Part shown: one piece after another, positions 8,140 through 16,855 of the stretch
Position numbering within the stretch: position 1 is the stretch's first letter
Layout of the letters: every line of letters begins with the position of its first letter
Source: Deinococcus aetherius
Lineage (GTDB): Bacteria; Deinococcota; Deinococci; Deinococcales; Deinococcaceae
Direction of reading: 5' to 3'
Assembly: GCF_025997855.1 (NCBI RefSeq)
Contig: NZ_AP026561.1
Span: forward strand, 620,001 to 684,000
Length of the DNA: 64,000 bases
Made by a program: the position numbers and the translations under genes
The notes under the pieces: model-generated
The model's input: the letters and a program-made list of their open reading frames with translations, nothing else
Told to the model about the DNA's origin: nothing
The model's database searches: none

Positions 8140-9643
8140 GTCCCCCGCGCCGCACTTCGAGGTGGCGGTGATCGGCACCGGCTTTTCCGGGCTCGGCGTG
8201 GCCGCTGGCCTCAAGCGGGCGGGAATAACCGATTTCGTGGTCTTCGAGCGCGCCTCGGACGTGGGCGGCACCTGGCGCGACAACACCTACCCCGGCGCGG
8301 CGTGCGACACCGAGTCCAACCTCTACTCCTTCTCGTTCGCGCCCAACCCGGGCTGGAACCACACCTACGCGCCCCAGCCCGAGATTCTGGCGTACCTGAG
8401 GGACACTGCCCGGCGCTTCGGTCTTCTCCCGCACGTCCGCTTCCAGCACGCGGTCAGGAGTGCGGCCTGGGACGATGCCGAGGCCCGCTGGCATATCGAG
8501 ACGAGCGCGGGCCCCTTCACCGCCCGCTTCCTGGTTTCCGGCCACGGTCCCCTCGCCGAACCGAAGTGGCCGGACATCCCCGGCCTGGACACCTTTCCGG
8601 GCCCCGTCTTCCACTCGTCGCGCTGGCGGCACGACCTCGACCTGACGGGAAAGCGGGTGGCGGTGATCGGCACGGGCGCCTCGGCGGTGCAGTTCGTGCC
8701 CGAGATCGCGAAGCAGGTCGGGCGGCTGACCGTGTATCAACGCTCAGCCCCGTGGATCGTGCCGCGCCTGAACCGCCGGGTGGACGCGCGCACCCAGCGC
8801 CTGTACCGCGCCCTGCCCGCCGCGCAGCTCGCGGACCGTGGACGGATCGCCGCCCGGCGCGAACTCCTCGTGCTGGGCTTTTTCGACCCCGGCAAGGAGA
8901 GGCTCGTGGCGGACGTGGCTCGCGCCCACCTGGAGGCGCAGGTCCAGGACCCCGAGTTACGGGCGAAGCTCAAGCCGAACTACCGTGTGGGCTGCAAGCG
9001 CATCCTCGTCTCGGACGACTATTACCCGGCGCTGACCCGCGAGGGCGTCGAACTCGTGACGGACCCTATCCGGGAGGTCCGCCCGGAAGGGGTGGTCACC
9101 GGGGACGGCACCCTGCGCGAGGCCGACGCCATCGTCCTCGGGACCGGCTTCCACGTCGCCGAGTCGCCCGCCGCCCGGGTCTTCCGGGGACGGGATGGCC
9201 GCACGCTCGCCGAGGTCTGGAACGGCAGCCCGCGCGCGTACAGGGGCACGACGGTCCACGGCTTTCCCAACCTCTTCCTGATGGTGGGGCCGAACACCGG
9301 GCTGGGGCACACCTCCATCGTGTACATGATCGAGGCGCAGGTCGCCTATCTCGTGAGCGCGCTGTGCCACCTGCGCCGTGAACACCTCCTCGCCCTCGAT
9401 GTGCGCGAGGACGCCCAGCGGGCCTACAACGACCGGGTGCAGGCGGAGTTGGCGAAGTCGGTCTGGGTGAAGGGAGGCTGCACGTCTTTCTACCTCGATC
9501 AGCATGGGCAGAACGTCGGGCTGTGGCCGGGTTTCGCCTTCCGCTATAAAGCGGGGTTGCGCCGCTTCGATCCCGGCAGCTACCACTTCCGCCTCAGCCC
9601 GGTGCCGCTGGGACGGTCCGGCGTCCGGGCGGGGGCGCGGTAA
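8126..9643 (+). CDS. FAD/NADPH-dependent Baeyer-Villiger-type monooxygenase
   Basis: 505 aa. The start is the ATG at 8126, preceded by GGAGG and overlapping the dehalogenase end by 14 bp. Motifs: FAD dinucleotide fold GTGFSG (17-22), GGTWRDNTYPGAACDT (about 47-62), the Baeyer-Villiger fingerprint F-x-G-x3-H-x3-W as FPGPVFHSSRW (157-167), and the NADPH fold GTGASA (182-187). These enzymes insert oxygen next to a ketone to give an ester or lactone, or oxygenate N/S atoms. In context, the SDR could supply ketone and a hydrolase could cleave the product. Confidence 0.88.
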   Translation: MTTSESPAPHFEVAVIGTGFSGLGVAAGLKRAGITDFVVFERASDVGGTWRDNTYPGAACDTESNLYSFSFAPNPGWNHTYAPQPEILAYLRDTARRFGLLPHVRFQHAVRSAAWDDAEARWHIETSAGPFTARFLVSGHGPLAEPKWPDIPGLDTFPGPVFHSSRWRHDLDLTGKRVAVIGTGASAVQFVPEIAKQVGRLTVYQRSAPWIVPRLNRRVDARTQRLYRALPAAQLADRGRIAARRELLVLGFFDPGKERLVADVARAHLEAQVQDPELRAKLKPNYRVGCKRILVSDDYYPALTREGVELVTDPIREVRPEGVVTGDGTLREADAIVLGTGFHVAESPAARVFRGRDGRTLAEVWNGSPRAYRGTTVHGFPNLFLMVGPNTGLGHTSIVYMIEAQVAYLVSALCHLRREHLLALDVREDAQRAYNDRVQAELAKSVWVKGGCTSFYLDQHGQNVGLWPGFAFRYKAGLRRFDPGSYHFRLSPVPLGRSGVRAGAR

Positions 9644-10453
9644 ATGCGGCTTTCGGGAGAGACGGTCGCGGTCGTCACGGGCGCCGGGTCGGGCATCGGT
9701 CGCTCGCTGGCCCTCGACCTCGCCTCGCGGGGGGCGAGTCTCGCTCTCGCGGACGTGAACGCCCCGGCCCTGGAGACCACCCGCGACCTCGCCCGTGGGG
9801 CCGGGCAGGTCACCCTGCACCGGGTGGACGTGTCGAGCGAGGACGCCGTGTCCACCCTCGCCCGCGAGGTGGAGTCGGCCCACGGGCGCGTGACCCTCCT
9901 CGTCAATAACGCGGGCGTGGCGCTGGGCGGCACCTTCGACGAGGTGAGCCTGGAGGACCTGCGCTGGATCGTCGGCGTCAACTTCTGGGGCACGGTATAC
10001 GGTTGCGAGTTCTTCCTGCCCCTGCTGCGCCGTGAGGGGGCCGCGCACATCGTCAACGTGTCGAGCGTCTTCGGCCTGATGGCCCCGCCCGGGCAGACCG
10101 GGTACGCGGCGAGCAAGTTCGCGGTGCGCGGCTTTTCCGAGGCCCTGCGGCACGAGCTGGCGGGCTCGAACGTGGGAGTGAGCGTGGTGCACCCGGGCGG
10201 CGTCAGGACGGGCATCGCCCGGAGCGCGCGGGCGGGCTCCCGGTCGGGGCGCGACCCGGCGCGGATCGCCCGCGAGGTGGCCGACTTCGAGCGCACCTTC
10301 GTGACGAGCCCGGGGGACGCCGCCGCCCGCATCCTGCGCGGGGTGGAGCGCGGCGAACCCCGCATTTTGATCGGTCGGGACGCGCAGGTTATCGACCTCG
10401 CGGTGCGGCTGTGGCCGACCCGGTACCTGCGGGTGCTGGAGCGGCTGACCTGA
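9644..10453 (+). CDS. Short-chain dehydrogenase/reductase
   Basis: 269-aa classical SDR. It has the cofactor motif TGAGSGIG (12-19), NNAG (88-91), serine pair S140/S141 and the catalytic YAASK (Y154, K158). Its ATG follows the TAA of the monooxygenase directly (TAAATG), showing translational coupling and a common operon. A C-terminal stretch (about 200-269) extends beyond the core. A likely role is interconversion of alcohol and ketone before or after the Baeyer-Villiger step; this is inferred from the neighbours. Confidence 0.88.
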   Translation: MRLSGETVAVVTGAGSGIGRSLALDLASRGASLALADVNAPALETTRDLARGAGQVTLHRVDVSSEDAVSTLAREVESAHGRVTLLVNNAGVALGGTFDEVSLEDLRWIVGVNFWGTVYGCEFFLPLLRREGAAHIVNVSSVFGLMAPPGQTGYAASKFAVRGFSEALRHELAGSNVGVSVVHPGGVRTGIARSARAGSRSGRDPARIAREVADFERTFVTSPGDAAARILRGVERGEPRILIGRDAQVIDLAVRLWPTRYLRVLERLT

Positions 10454-10614
10454 CCTACCCTTCCGGGCCAACGCAGGAGGTCGCTTCCCCAGTGCCCACA
10501 TGCTGACGAAGTGTCCCCCATACCGACTCACCGCTCGCTTCGCCCGGATTCGGTCCGCCGCCGTCCGGGGTGGCATAGCGAAGCGCGGCCCTGCCCGGGC
10601 ACGCACCCGAGCCT

Positions 10615-11196
10615 TTACCGGCGGGCAGCGTCCGCGCGCCCGCCGAGGTGCCGCGCCCGCGCCGCCAGGAGGGCCAGAACGTCCCCCACCTGCTCCCGGA
10701 TGGCCGGGTCGAGAATCAGGCCGTCCGGGCCGACGCTCTGTCGGGGAACGGGAATCCGGGCGCACGCCGCCTCGACCACGCTCACGCCCGTGTAGCCCAG
10801 CACCTTGCGCAGGGAGTCGTGGGCGTCGGCGGCGCCCGTCGGCGAATGCAGCCCGGAGGCGTTGATCCAGGCGGCGGGCCGTCCGTACGTCTCGCCGCCG
10901 CCCACCGTCCAGTCCAGCAGGTTCTTGAAGGCGCCCGGGAGCGCCCCGGCGTACTCCGGCGTCGAGAAGAGCAGGGCGTCCGCCTGTCCCAGGGCCGCCC
11001 GCAGGTCGGCGACCGCCGGGGGCAGGGGCTCGTGATCGTCGTCCGGGTTGAAATGCGGCAACCGGTCCAGGCCCGTGTACAGCACCGCCTCCACCCCTGG
11101 GGGCGCCACGGCACCCGCCGTCTTCAGCAGCGCGGTATTTGTCGAGCCCGCCCGCAGGCTTCCCGACACCATCAAGACCCTCACGGAAGCTGTCAT
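10615..11196 (-). CDS. NADPH-dependent FMN reductase / flavodoxin-like oxidoreductase
   Basis: 193 aa from the ATG at 11196. The flavodoxin-like fold is shown by VLMVSGSLRAGSTNTALLKT (FMN phosphate loop) and FSTPEYAGALPGAFKNLLDW (about 77-96), both signatures of the NADPH-dependent FMN reductase family, which also includes chromate and azo/quinone reductases. The frame is open further upstream, but those residues lack features and the family fold begins here. It converges with the SDR ending at 10453. A role in quinone or metal reduction is plausible but unproven. Confidence 0.83.
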   Translation of the reverse strand: MTASVRVLMVSGSLRAGSTNTALLKTAGAVAPPGVEAVLYTGLDRLPHFNPDDDHEPLPPAVADLRAALGQADALLFSTPEYAGALPGAFKNLLDWTVGGGETYGRPAAWINASGLHSPTGAADAHDSLRKVLGYTGVSVVEAACARIPVPRQSVGPDGLILDPAIREQVGDVLALLAARARHLGGRADAARR

Positions 11197-11291
11197 CGCG
11201 TCCAGCCTAACTTTCCCAGGAGTCGGCGGCGCGGTCCCCTGCGCCGTCCGTAGAGCACGACCGCCTCTCCGCCGTCCCCGGGGTTCGCGCC

Positions 11292-11762
11292 TCACCGCAA
11301 CGAGAGCGCGGCGAGCGTCAGCCCGGCCAGGGCGACGGCGAGGCCCAGGGCGCGCGGGACGATCACACTGTCCCAGCGCCGCTGAAGCGGCCGGGACGCC
11401 AGGTTCCAGTGGCCCTGCGCCGCAGCCGCCGTGAGCGCAGTATTCACCGGCTTCGCCACCGTGAGGTACGCCGCGAGCTGCGTGCCCAGACCGGCCAGCG
11501 CGACGAGCGCCCAGCCGCTCGCGGTCGAGCCGGTCCCCGAGGCGAACACCAGCCCGAGGGTGGAGGCGAGGCCGAGCGCGCCGAACACCGGCATGCGCGC
11601 GTCGCCGTACCGGTGCAGCCGCCCCATCACGTCCGTCACACTCTCCTCCCGGGCCTCCTCGAGCGCCGGGCGTCCGACGACGGCGAAGAACACGTCCGTG
11701 CCGTACACCACCCCGGCGGACAGCACCCCCGTCACCACCAGCACCTCGGCGAGGCCCGTCAT
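11292..11762 (-). CDS. DUF1772 (anthrone oxygenase-like) membrane protein
   Basis: 156 aa with four hydrophobic helices (about 5-27, 55-75, 80-98 and 132-154). The pattern, including PVFGALGLAS and a loop NTALTAAAAQGHW before RRWDSV, matches the DUF1772 family, named for fungal anthrone oxygenases; bacterial members are uncharacterised. Its start overlaps the upstream SnoaL-like gene by 4 bp, so they form an operon, with a LysR regulator diverging from it. A fragment of another DUF1772 gene lies at 47815-47982. Confidence 0.72.
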   Translation of the reverse strand: MTGLAEVLVVTGVLSAGVVYGTDVFFAVVGRPALEEAREESVTDVMGRLHRYGDARMPVFGALGLASTLGLVFASGTGSTASGWALVALAGLGTQLAAYLTVAKPVNTALTAAAAQGHWNLASRPLQRRWDSVIVPRALGLAVALAGLTLAALSLR

Positions 11763-12187
11763 CGCGCCGCCTCCACCCGCACGCCGGGCGGCAACAGGCT
11801 CGCCCCGAGCTGAAGGAAGAAGTCGAGGGTGTTAAGTTCGTCCCAGTGCTCCTGAAGTTGCCCGCCCCGGACGTGCCAGATGTCGATGGAGCGCATCTCT
11901 ACCGTGTGTCCGGTCGGCGCGTAGCCCATCAGCGGGTGGGTAAAGGTGCCCCGGTACGTGAAGCGGCCGATCAGGGTATCCGCGTCCTCGTACACGGCCT
12001 CGACCGTCACCGTGAAATCCGGGAAGGCGTGCAGGAAGGCCTCGAAGACCGCGACGCTGCCCGCCTTGCCCGGGGCGGCGAAGGCGTTGTGGTTGACATA
12101 CTCCTCGTGCAGCAGGCGCGCGTACGCGCTCATGTCGCGCTCGGTGAGCGACTGGGCAAAACCGTGGGCGAGGTGTGTGTTTGACAT
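11759..12187 (-). CDS. SnoaL-like polyketide cyclase / ester cyclase family protein
   Basis: 142 aa with the NTF2-like cone fold of the SnoaL family: an N-terminal helix (AHGFAQSLTERDMSAYARLLHEEYVNHNAF), AFPDFTVTVEAVYEDADTLIGRFTYRGTFTHPLMG in the centre, and IDIWHVRGGQLQEHWDELNTLDF near the end. Family members catalyse aldol cyclisations or have unknown small-molecule roles. It is co-transcribed with the DUF1772 gene and divergent from LysR at 12415, a pairing suggestive of aromatic or polyketide-like compound metabolism. Confidence 0.82.
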   Translation of the reverse strand: MSNTHLAHGFAQSLTERDMSAYARLLHEEYVNHNAFAAPGKAGSVAVFEAFLHAFPDFTVTVEAVYEDADTLIGRFTYRGTFTHPLMGYAPTGHTVEMRSIDIWHVRGGQLQEHWDELNTLDFFLQLGASLLPPGVRVEAAR

Positions 12188-12403
12188 GCAGGGCTCCTGG
12201 AAGACTGCGGCGGCCCGTCAGCCACGCAGGGTGGCCCGGGATGGGGGGGGCGAACGGGAGCGTTGCCTGGGCGGTTGTTCGAGGGGTGGGGTCAGGAGCA
12301 CCACCGCCCGAAGTGCCCTCATCCTCGCGCCCAAAACGAGAAAACGCCAATCGAACGTTCGCCCGGGCCATCAAGAAAATGAATGACGGGGGGCGCCGCC
12401 GGG

Positions 12404-12409
12404 TAGGCT
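12404..12409 (+). promoter_or_regulatory. -10 box of the second LysR gene, leaderless arrangement
   Basis: TAGGCT lies 5 bases before the ATG at 12415 and no Shine-Dalgarno is visible. The spacing fits transcription starting at or next to the start codon. Confidence 0.35.
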
Positions 12410-12414
12410 GAGCC

Positions 12415-13335
12415 ATGGAGCTTCGGCAACTGCGGCTCTTCCTGGCGGTAGCGGAGGAGGGCAATTTTACCCGCGCGGCCGGGCGCGTGAACCTGTCGCA
12501 ACCCGCCCTGACCCACCGGATTCACCAGTTGGAGGACGAACTCGGCGTGCGGCTGTTCGAGCGCACCTCGCGCGGCGCGCGGCTCACGCCCTCGGGCGAG
12601 TCCCTGCTCCTCGACGCGCGGCGCCTGCTGGCGGAAGCCGAGCAGAGCGTGCGCCGGGCGCGGCGGGCGGGCGGACTGGCGGACGGCGTGCTGCGCGTGG
12701 GCTTCGACTTCGTGGAGTTCGGCAGCGTGGGCCTCATGCCCGCCCTGCTGGGCGCCTTTCGCGGTCAGTTTCCTGAGGCGGAGGTGCGACTCTCGACGGG
12801 GAGCGAGGACGACCTGGAGCGCGCCCTGCTCGAAGACCAGCTCGACATCGCTTTTGTGCTGGGGCCACCCGGGCGGGGGGACCTGCGCTTCCACCCGCTG
12901 TTGCACGGCCCCTATGCCCTCCTGCTTCCCGCCGCGCACCCGCTGACCTCGTGGGAGGCGGTGCCCCGCCGCGCCCTGGCCCCCGTTCGCCTGATCCTGC
13001 CCCGCCTGCGGGCGCGGGACGACGCGGCCCTGCGTTCGTGGTTGAGCGCTCCCGAGGGGCAGGCGGGGGTGGTGTTTGAGGAAGCAGAGGTCGCGGCGAT
13101 GGTGGGGTTGGTGGCGGCGGGGGAAGGGGTGGCGGCGCTGCCGTCGGGCCTGCTTCCCCCGTCGGTGGGTGGGGGGACCGTCGTTCGCCCGCTGGAGCCG
13201 CCGTCCCTGCCCTGGTCGTTCGGCCTGATGTGGCGTGGGGACAGGCCGCCGCCCATGGCGCAGATGGCGCAGCGTCAGATCCGGCGGATGGTGCCGAGGC
13301 CCGTCCCGGTGGACCTTCCTGTCAACCGTCCCTGA
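12415..13335 (+). CDS. LysR-family transcriptional regulator
   Basis: 306 aa. The N-terminal helix-turn-helix is textbook: LRQLRLFLAVAEEGNFTRAAG, then LSQPALTHRIHQLEDELGVRLFERTSRGARLTPSG, with an effector-binding domain after residue 90. It diverges from the SnoaL/DUF1772 pair (gap about 230 bp) and very probably regulates it. The ligand is unknown. The next 480 bp on the right carry no intact gene. Confidence 0.9.
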   Translation: MELRQLRLFLAVAEEGNFTRAAGRVNLSQPALTHRIHQLEDELGVRLFERTSRGARLTPSGESLLLDARRLLAEAEQSVRRARRAGGLADGVLRVGFDFVEFGSVGLMPALLGAFRGQFPEAEVRLSTGSEDDLERALLEDQLDIAFVLGPPGRGDLRFHPLLHGPYALLLPAAHPLTSWEAVPRRALAPVRLILPRLRARDDAALRSWLSAPEGQAGVVFEEAEVAAMVGLVAAGEGVAALPSGLLPPSVGGGTVVRPLEPPSLPWSFGLMWRGDRPPPMAQMAQRQIRRMVPRPVPVDLPVNRP

Positions 13336-13557
13336 ATGCCCGCCGCCGTTCGCGGGACGCCACCCTGGCTGGGGGCAAAAGGGGTGGAGACCGTCTCCGG
13401 GAGGCTCCGGCCCGGTGCGGAATGGCGTGAACCCGGGCCGGTCGGGTTCTCACCCTCGCGCCCGGGTTCACAGGCCGCCTCACCGGGAAGGGCTCACATC
13501 CGCCCGACGTGGGCTCCAGTGCTTCGCCCAGTCCCCAGTCGCCCGCGCCACTCGGGC

Positions 13558-13620
13558 TCAGTACTCGGCCAGCCCCTCCGCCCCCGGGGCAGGCAGTCCG
13601 TGGCCGTCGCCGCCCTCCAC
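13558..13620 (-). pseudogene. 3' remnant of a lactonase-type propeller gene
   Basis: Twenty codons and a stop read VEGGDGHGLPAPGAEGLAEY, nearly the same as the last residues of the propeller gene at 15119-16297 (VEGGDGTGLPALGTEGLAGY). Similarity stops abruptly upstream of 13620. This is the tail of a lost paralogue or partial duplication. The rest of the 13336-13813 gap shows nothing recognisable. Confidence 0.6.
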
Positions 13621-13813
13621 ATTCAAGACGTGGCAAGAAATCGTGCGCCAGGCGGCCTGACGTTCAGACTGCCTGGCTTCTGGAACCTCCGCCGCACCTC
13701 AAGCTTCAACAACTTGCCACAACCCACAGCGGGTCAGCTTAGCCGATTCGGGTTTGGGGCGGCGCGCAGTGGGGTTGATGCCTGAGCTATGCGGCAACTT
13801 CACTCCGCGCCCT

Positions 13814-14209
13814 TCAGGTGTCCTCCGCGACGGGCGTACACAGTTCGATCAGCGCGCCGTGTCGGTCGCGCACATAACTCACCGTCTGGCCCCAGGGCAT
13901 CTCGGCGGGCGCCCGGACCGGCACGGCCCCGGCGGCCACGGCCCGCTCGAAGGCCGACGCCACCTCGGGCGTCACGAACACGAGTTCGGTGCCGGCCGCG
14001 GCCTGGTCCGGGCGCTGCACGCGGACCGCCAGGTTCAGGTTCTCGGCCATCGCGGGTGAGGCGAAGGCCAACCTCGTGCGGCCGGTGTCGAGTTCGGCGT
14101 ACTGGCCGCCGCCGTCGACGAAGCGGCGCCGCAGTCCGAAGGCCCGCTCGTAAAATTCGACGGCGGCGACGACGTCCGGCACGTACACGATCACGTATCC
14201 CAGATCCAT
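13814..14209 (-). CDS. VOC-family glyoxalase/bleomycin-resistance-like protein
   Basis: 131 aa with two beta-alpha-beta-beta-beta modules of the vicinal oxygen chelate superfamily: LGYVIVYVPDVVAAVEFYERAFGL at the N-terminus, YAELDTGRTRLAFAS, and a second module ending PWGQTVSYVRDRHGALIELCTPV. The Asp-Arg-His-Gly turn and terminal Glu-Leu are typical, with E126 a probable metal ligand. The ATG overlaps the end of the AraC gene by 19 bp, so the two are translated from one transcript. Dioxygenase, lyase or drug-binding roles cannot be separated. Confidence 0.82.
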   Translation of the reverse strand: MDLGYVIVYVPDVVAAVEFYERAFGLRRRFVDGGGQYAELDTGRTRLAFASPAMAENLNLAVRVQRPDQAAAGTELVFVTPEVASAFERAVAAGAVPVRAPAEMPWGQTVSYVRDRHGALIELCTPVAEDT

Positions 14210-15012
14210 GACTTCAGCGTGCCATCTTCGCCCGCGCGGCGCTTGGACGAATCGGCCGCCGCGCGGCGCTCGTGGCCGAACGCCGTGGGGGACAGGCCCG
14301 CGAACTCGCGAAAGTCGCGGTTCATGTGGGCGTGGTCGAAGTAGCCCGCGTCGAGCGCGAGCGAGGCGAGATCCGCGTCTGCCCGGGCGTCGAGCAGGCG
14401 TACGGCCCCCTGAAAACGCAGGACGCGCGCGAGGACCTTGGGCGGGAGTCCCACCGTCTCGACGAGGTCGCGCCGTAACGTGCGCTCGCTCACGCCGAGA
14501 ACGGCCGCTGTGGACGCGACCCGCCACCCGCGCCCGAGGAGTTCGACGGCCCGCCCCACCCGGGCCGAGACGCCCGGCGCGGAGCGCGTCGGCATTGAGG
14601 CGGCGGCCCATCGCAGGACCCGCAGGGCCTCGACCGGCGAGGCGGAGCCGCGCAGGCGCTCTTGCCAGGCCCCGAGCTGGGGCAACGCCCGGTCGACGGC
14701 GACCTCGCGGCGGTACAGGTCGGGCGGGCGAACGCCGAGGCGGCCGGCCGCCATGCCGGGACGGAACCGAACGCCCACCGCGGGCGCCGGCATCGCGCCG
14801 TCGAGCAGGAAAGCACGGTCGGTCGGGCCGACGAGGCTGAGCTGCCCCTCGCCGGTCGTTCCTCCGAAGCGGAAGATCAGATCGACGCAGCCGTCGGGCA
14901 ACACGCGGAGCGGGGAGACCGCCGGACCCGGCGTGGTTGGATTGACGCACCACAGCGCGTCCACGGCGAGGCGCAGTGGAGCGGGGGGCGGGAACTCGTG
15001 GTAGGTCGGCAC
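14191..15012 (-). CDS. AraC-family transcriptional regulator
   Basis: 273 aa. The N-terminal half (LRVLPDGCVDLIFRFGG, then VGVRFRPGMAAGRLGV) is the sensor domain found in many AraC proteins beside VOC genes. The C-terminal half carries two helix-turn-helix motifs (STAAVLGVSERTLRRDLVETVGLPPK and LASLALDAGYFDHAHMNRDFREFAGLSP). The VOC gene overlaps its 3' end and is probably the controlled enzyme. The stop is at 14191. Confidence 0.88.
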   Translation of the reverse strand: MPTYHEFPPPAPLRLAVDALWCVNPTTPGPAVSPLRVLPDGCVDLIFRFGGTTGEGQLSLVGPTDRAFLLDGAMPAPAVGVRFRPGMAAGRLGVRPPDLYRREVAVDRALPQLGAWQERLRGSASPVEALRVLRWAAASMPTRSAPGVSARVGRAVELLGRGWRVASTAAVLGVSERTLRRDLVETVGLPPKVLARVLRFQGAVRLLDARADADLASLALDAGYFDHAHMNRDFREFAGLSPTAFGHERRAAADSSKRRAGEDGTLKSWIWDT

Positions 15013-15118
15013 GGCGCCTCAGCCTATGACGAACAAGTCCTCGCTTCGACCGTCGCTCGCACCCTGTGGGCGCTGCGTCTTGCCTACCGCGTGCCCCCCA
15101 AGGTTCCGCCCAAACGCC

Positions 15119-16297
15119 TCAGTATCCAGCCAGCCCCTCGGTCCCCAGCGCGGGCAGCCCGGTGCCGTCGCCGCCCTCCACGGCGCTCAGGCGACCGTCC
15201 GACCCGACCCGGTACGCCCCCACCACGCCCAGCCCGCTGTACTGCTGGTAGAAGTACTTCCCGTCGGCGCTCACCACCGCGTCCACCGGGCCGCTCGACG
15301 GGTTCCCGCCCACGTCCGCGAAGCCGCCCGGCGCCCGGTAGGCCTCGGCGGCGGACACCAGGTTCAGGCCGCCCGCCGGCGTCACGGTGTACACACTCAC
15401 ATTCCCGGAACTCGTGTTGCTGGCGTACAGGAACCTTCCGTCCGGCGTCAGGGTCAGCCAGCAGGTGGCCTTCTGCCCGTTGACCACCGTGGCCTGGATG
15501 GGCGTGAGGGCGCCGCTGGAAGCGACGTTGTACGACGACACCGCCCCCGAGCCCGCCTCGGAGACCAGCAGGACGCGGCCGTTCACGAACGCGGCCCCGA
15601 AGGGCGCCTGGCCCGCGCTGGCGTTCACGTTCGGGGTGCCCAACGTGCCGTCCGCGTTCACGGGATACACGCTGACCTTGCCGGTGTTCAGCTCGCTGAC
15701 CTCCAGCAGCGCGCCGTCGGGGCTGAACAGGATCTGGCTCACGAGCGTGGTGCCGCTCGTCGCGTAGCGTGCCCCCGCGATGGGGCCCAGCGACCCGTTC
15801 GCGCCCACGCGGAAGCCGGTGAGCTGCACACCCCCGTCGCCCGCCCGGGCGTGTCCCACGTACAGCACGTCGCCGTGCAGCGCGAGCGAGGTCGGTACGG
15901 TGCCGCCGGTAGGGGAGGTGCCCACCAGGGTGAGGTTTCCATCCGCACCCACCCGGAAGGAGGACACCGTGCCGCTGCCCGCGTTCACCGCGAAGAGCCG
16001 CGTGTGGTCGGTGCTGAGGACCACGCTGTCGCTGGAGAAGAGGGGATCGACCCCCTCCTTGCCGGGGTCCACCACCAGCCTGCCGCCGACGCCCTGCCCG
16101 CCCGTGGGCGTCTCACCGAGGCGGGTAAGTCTGCCGTCCTCGCTGCGGCCGTAGTGGACGATGGCGTTCGCGCCTGCCGCGTTCGTCATAGCGAACAGGT
16201 GCCCGGCGTAATTCGCCCCCGGGGTGGTGAGGGTGCCGCAGGCGGCGAGGCTGACGGTGAGCAGGGCGGCGAGCGGCGCTTTCAGAAAGCTGGACAT
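15119..16297 (-). CDS. Lactonase-type seven-bladed beta-propeller lipoprotein
   Basis: 392 aa. A lipoprotein signal peptide ends in a lipobox (SLAAC, Cys20). The rest repeats blades of about 50 residues with 'G.L......T.G..P..l...g..lyv' patterns, as in 6-phosphogluconolactonase (YbhE/Pgl) and YncE-like propellers: VGTSPTGGTVPTSLALHGDVLYVGH, ILFSPDGALLEVSELNTGKV, WLTLTPDGRFLYASNTSSGNV. It is last in the leftward operon DM13 - GH1 - DM13 - lactonase, 102 bp after the preceding gene. Enzyme activity is uncertain since many such lipoproteins are only structural. Confidence 0.8.
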   Translation of the reverse strand: MSSFLKAPLAALLTVSLAACGTLTTPGANYAGHLFAMTNAAGANAIVHYGRSEDGRLTRLGETPTGGQGVGGRLVVDPGKEGVDPLFSSDSVVLSTDHTRLFAVNAGSGTVSSFRVGADGNLTLVGTSPTGGTVPTSLALHGDVLYVGHARAGDGGVQLTGFRVGANGSLGPIAGARYATSGTTLVSQILFSPDGALLEVSELNTGKVSVYPVNADGTLGTPNVNASAGQAPFGAAFVNGRVLLVSEAGSGAVSSYNVASSGALTPIQATVVNGQKATCWLTLTPDGRFLYASNTSSGNVSVYTVTPAGGLNLVSAAEAYRAPGGFADVGGNPSSGPVDAVVSADGKYFYQQYSGLGVVGAYRVGSDGRLSAVEGGDGTGLPALGTEGLAGY

Positions 16298-16399
16298 AAG
16301 GTTCCTCCTGGGGGTGGGCGACTCGCTTGAAATACGAGCAGAGGTGACTTGGGCGTTCGATTCACGTGGGAAAGCGCCGCATCTCCTTTCCCACGACCG

Positions 16400-16849
16400 T
16401 CACTCCAGCGGCGCCATGCCGAACGCCGCGCGGCTCCCGGCGCACCACACGACCACGCTGCCGAAGCCCGCCGACATGTCAACGCCGGGGGGCAGGGCGA
16501 ACTCGAAACTGCCCCGGGGCAGGCTCATCTCGCCGAGCTGAAGGGCCGAGCCGCCCTGGCCCCCCTCCACCTGTGCCCGGGTTGGCACGCCCTTGTGCAG
16601 CCACACTTGCAGACGCGGGCAGCTCCCCGTTTGGAAGCGGTGCAGCAGCAGGTGGGTGGCCCCCTCACGGCTGCGAAAGGCGACCACCGTGCCGCTCGTC
16701 GGGGCCGCCCAGCTCCGGAAGACGCCCGTGCGCTCGATCACGCCGCTGGGCGCCACGCTGCTCTGCGCGCCCGCCACCCCCAGCACCGCGAGGGCAAGCA
16801 GCAGCGCCGGGCCGGGCTGTTGTCCGTTCTTCACTTCGTTTCCTTTCAC
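16400..16849 (-). CDS. Secreted DM13-domain protein
   Basis: 149 aa with an N-terminal signal peptide (hydrophobic 14-28, ending VAGAQ). The mature part fits the DM13 domain: GTVVAFRSREGATHLLLHRF, a conserved tract before LQVWLHKG, FALPPGVDMSAGFGSVVVWCAGSRAAFGMAPL with the family's near-invariant cysteine in the WC pair. DM13 has been proposed to bind a redox cofactor; no member is well characterised. It lies 6 bp after the GH1-like gene and is a paralogue of the first gene of the operon (18190-18606). Confidence 0.72.
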   Translation of the reverse strand: MKGNEVKNGQQPGPALLLALAVLGVAGAQSSVAPSGVIERTGVFRSWAAPTSGTVVAFRSREGATHLLLHRFQTGSCPRLQVWLHKGVPTRAQVEGGQGGSALQLGEMSLPRGSFEFALPPGVDMSAGFGSVVVWCAGSRAAFGMAPLE

Positions 16850-16855
16850 GTGCCC

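Noticed and set aside
8957..10765. A 602-codon minus-strand frame opposite the monooxygenase and SDR
   Set aside because: No motif, and both plus-strand genes are complete with ribosome-binding sites and coupling.
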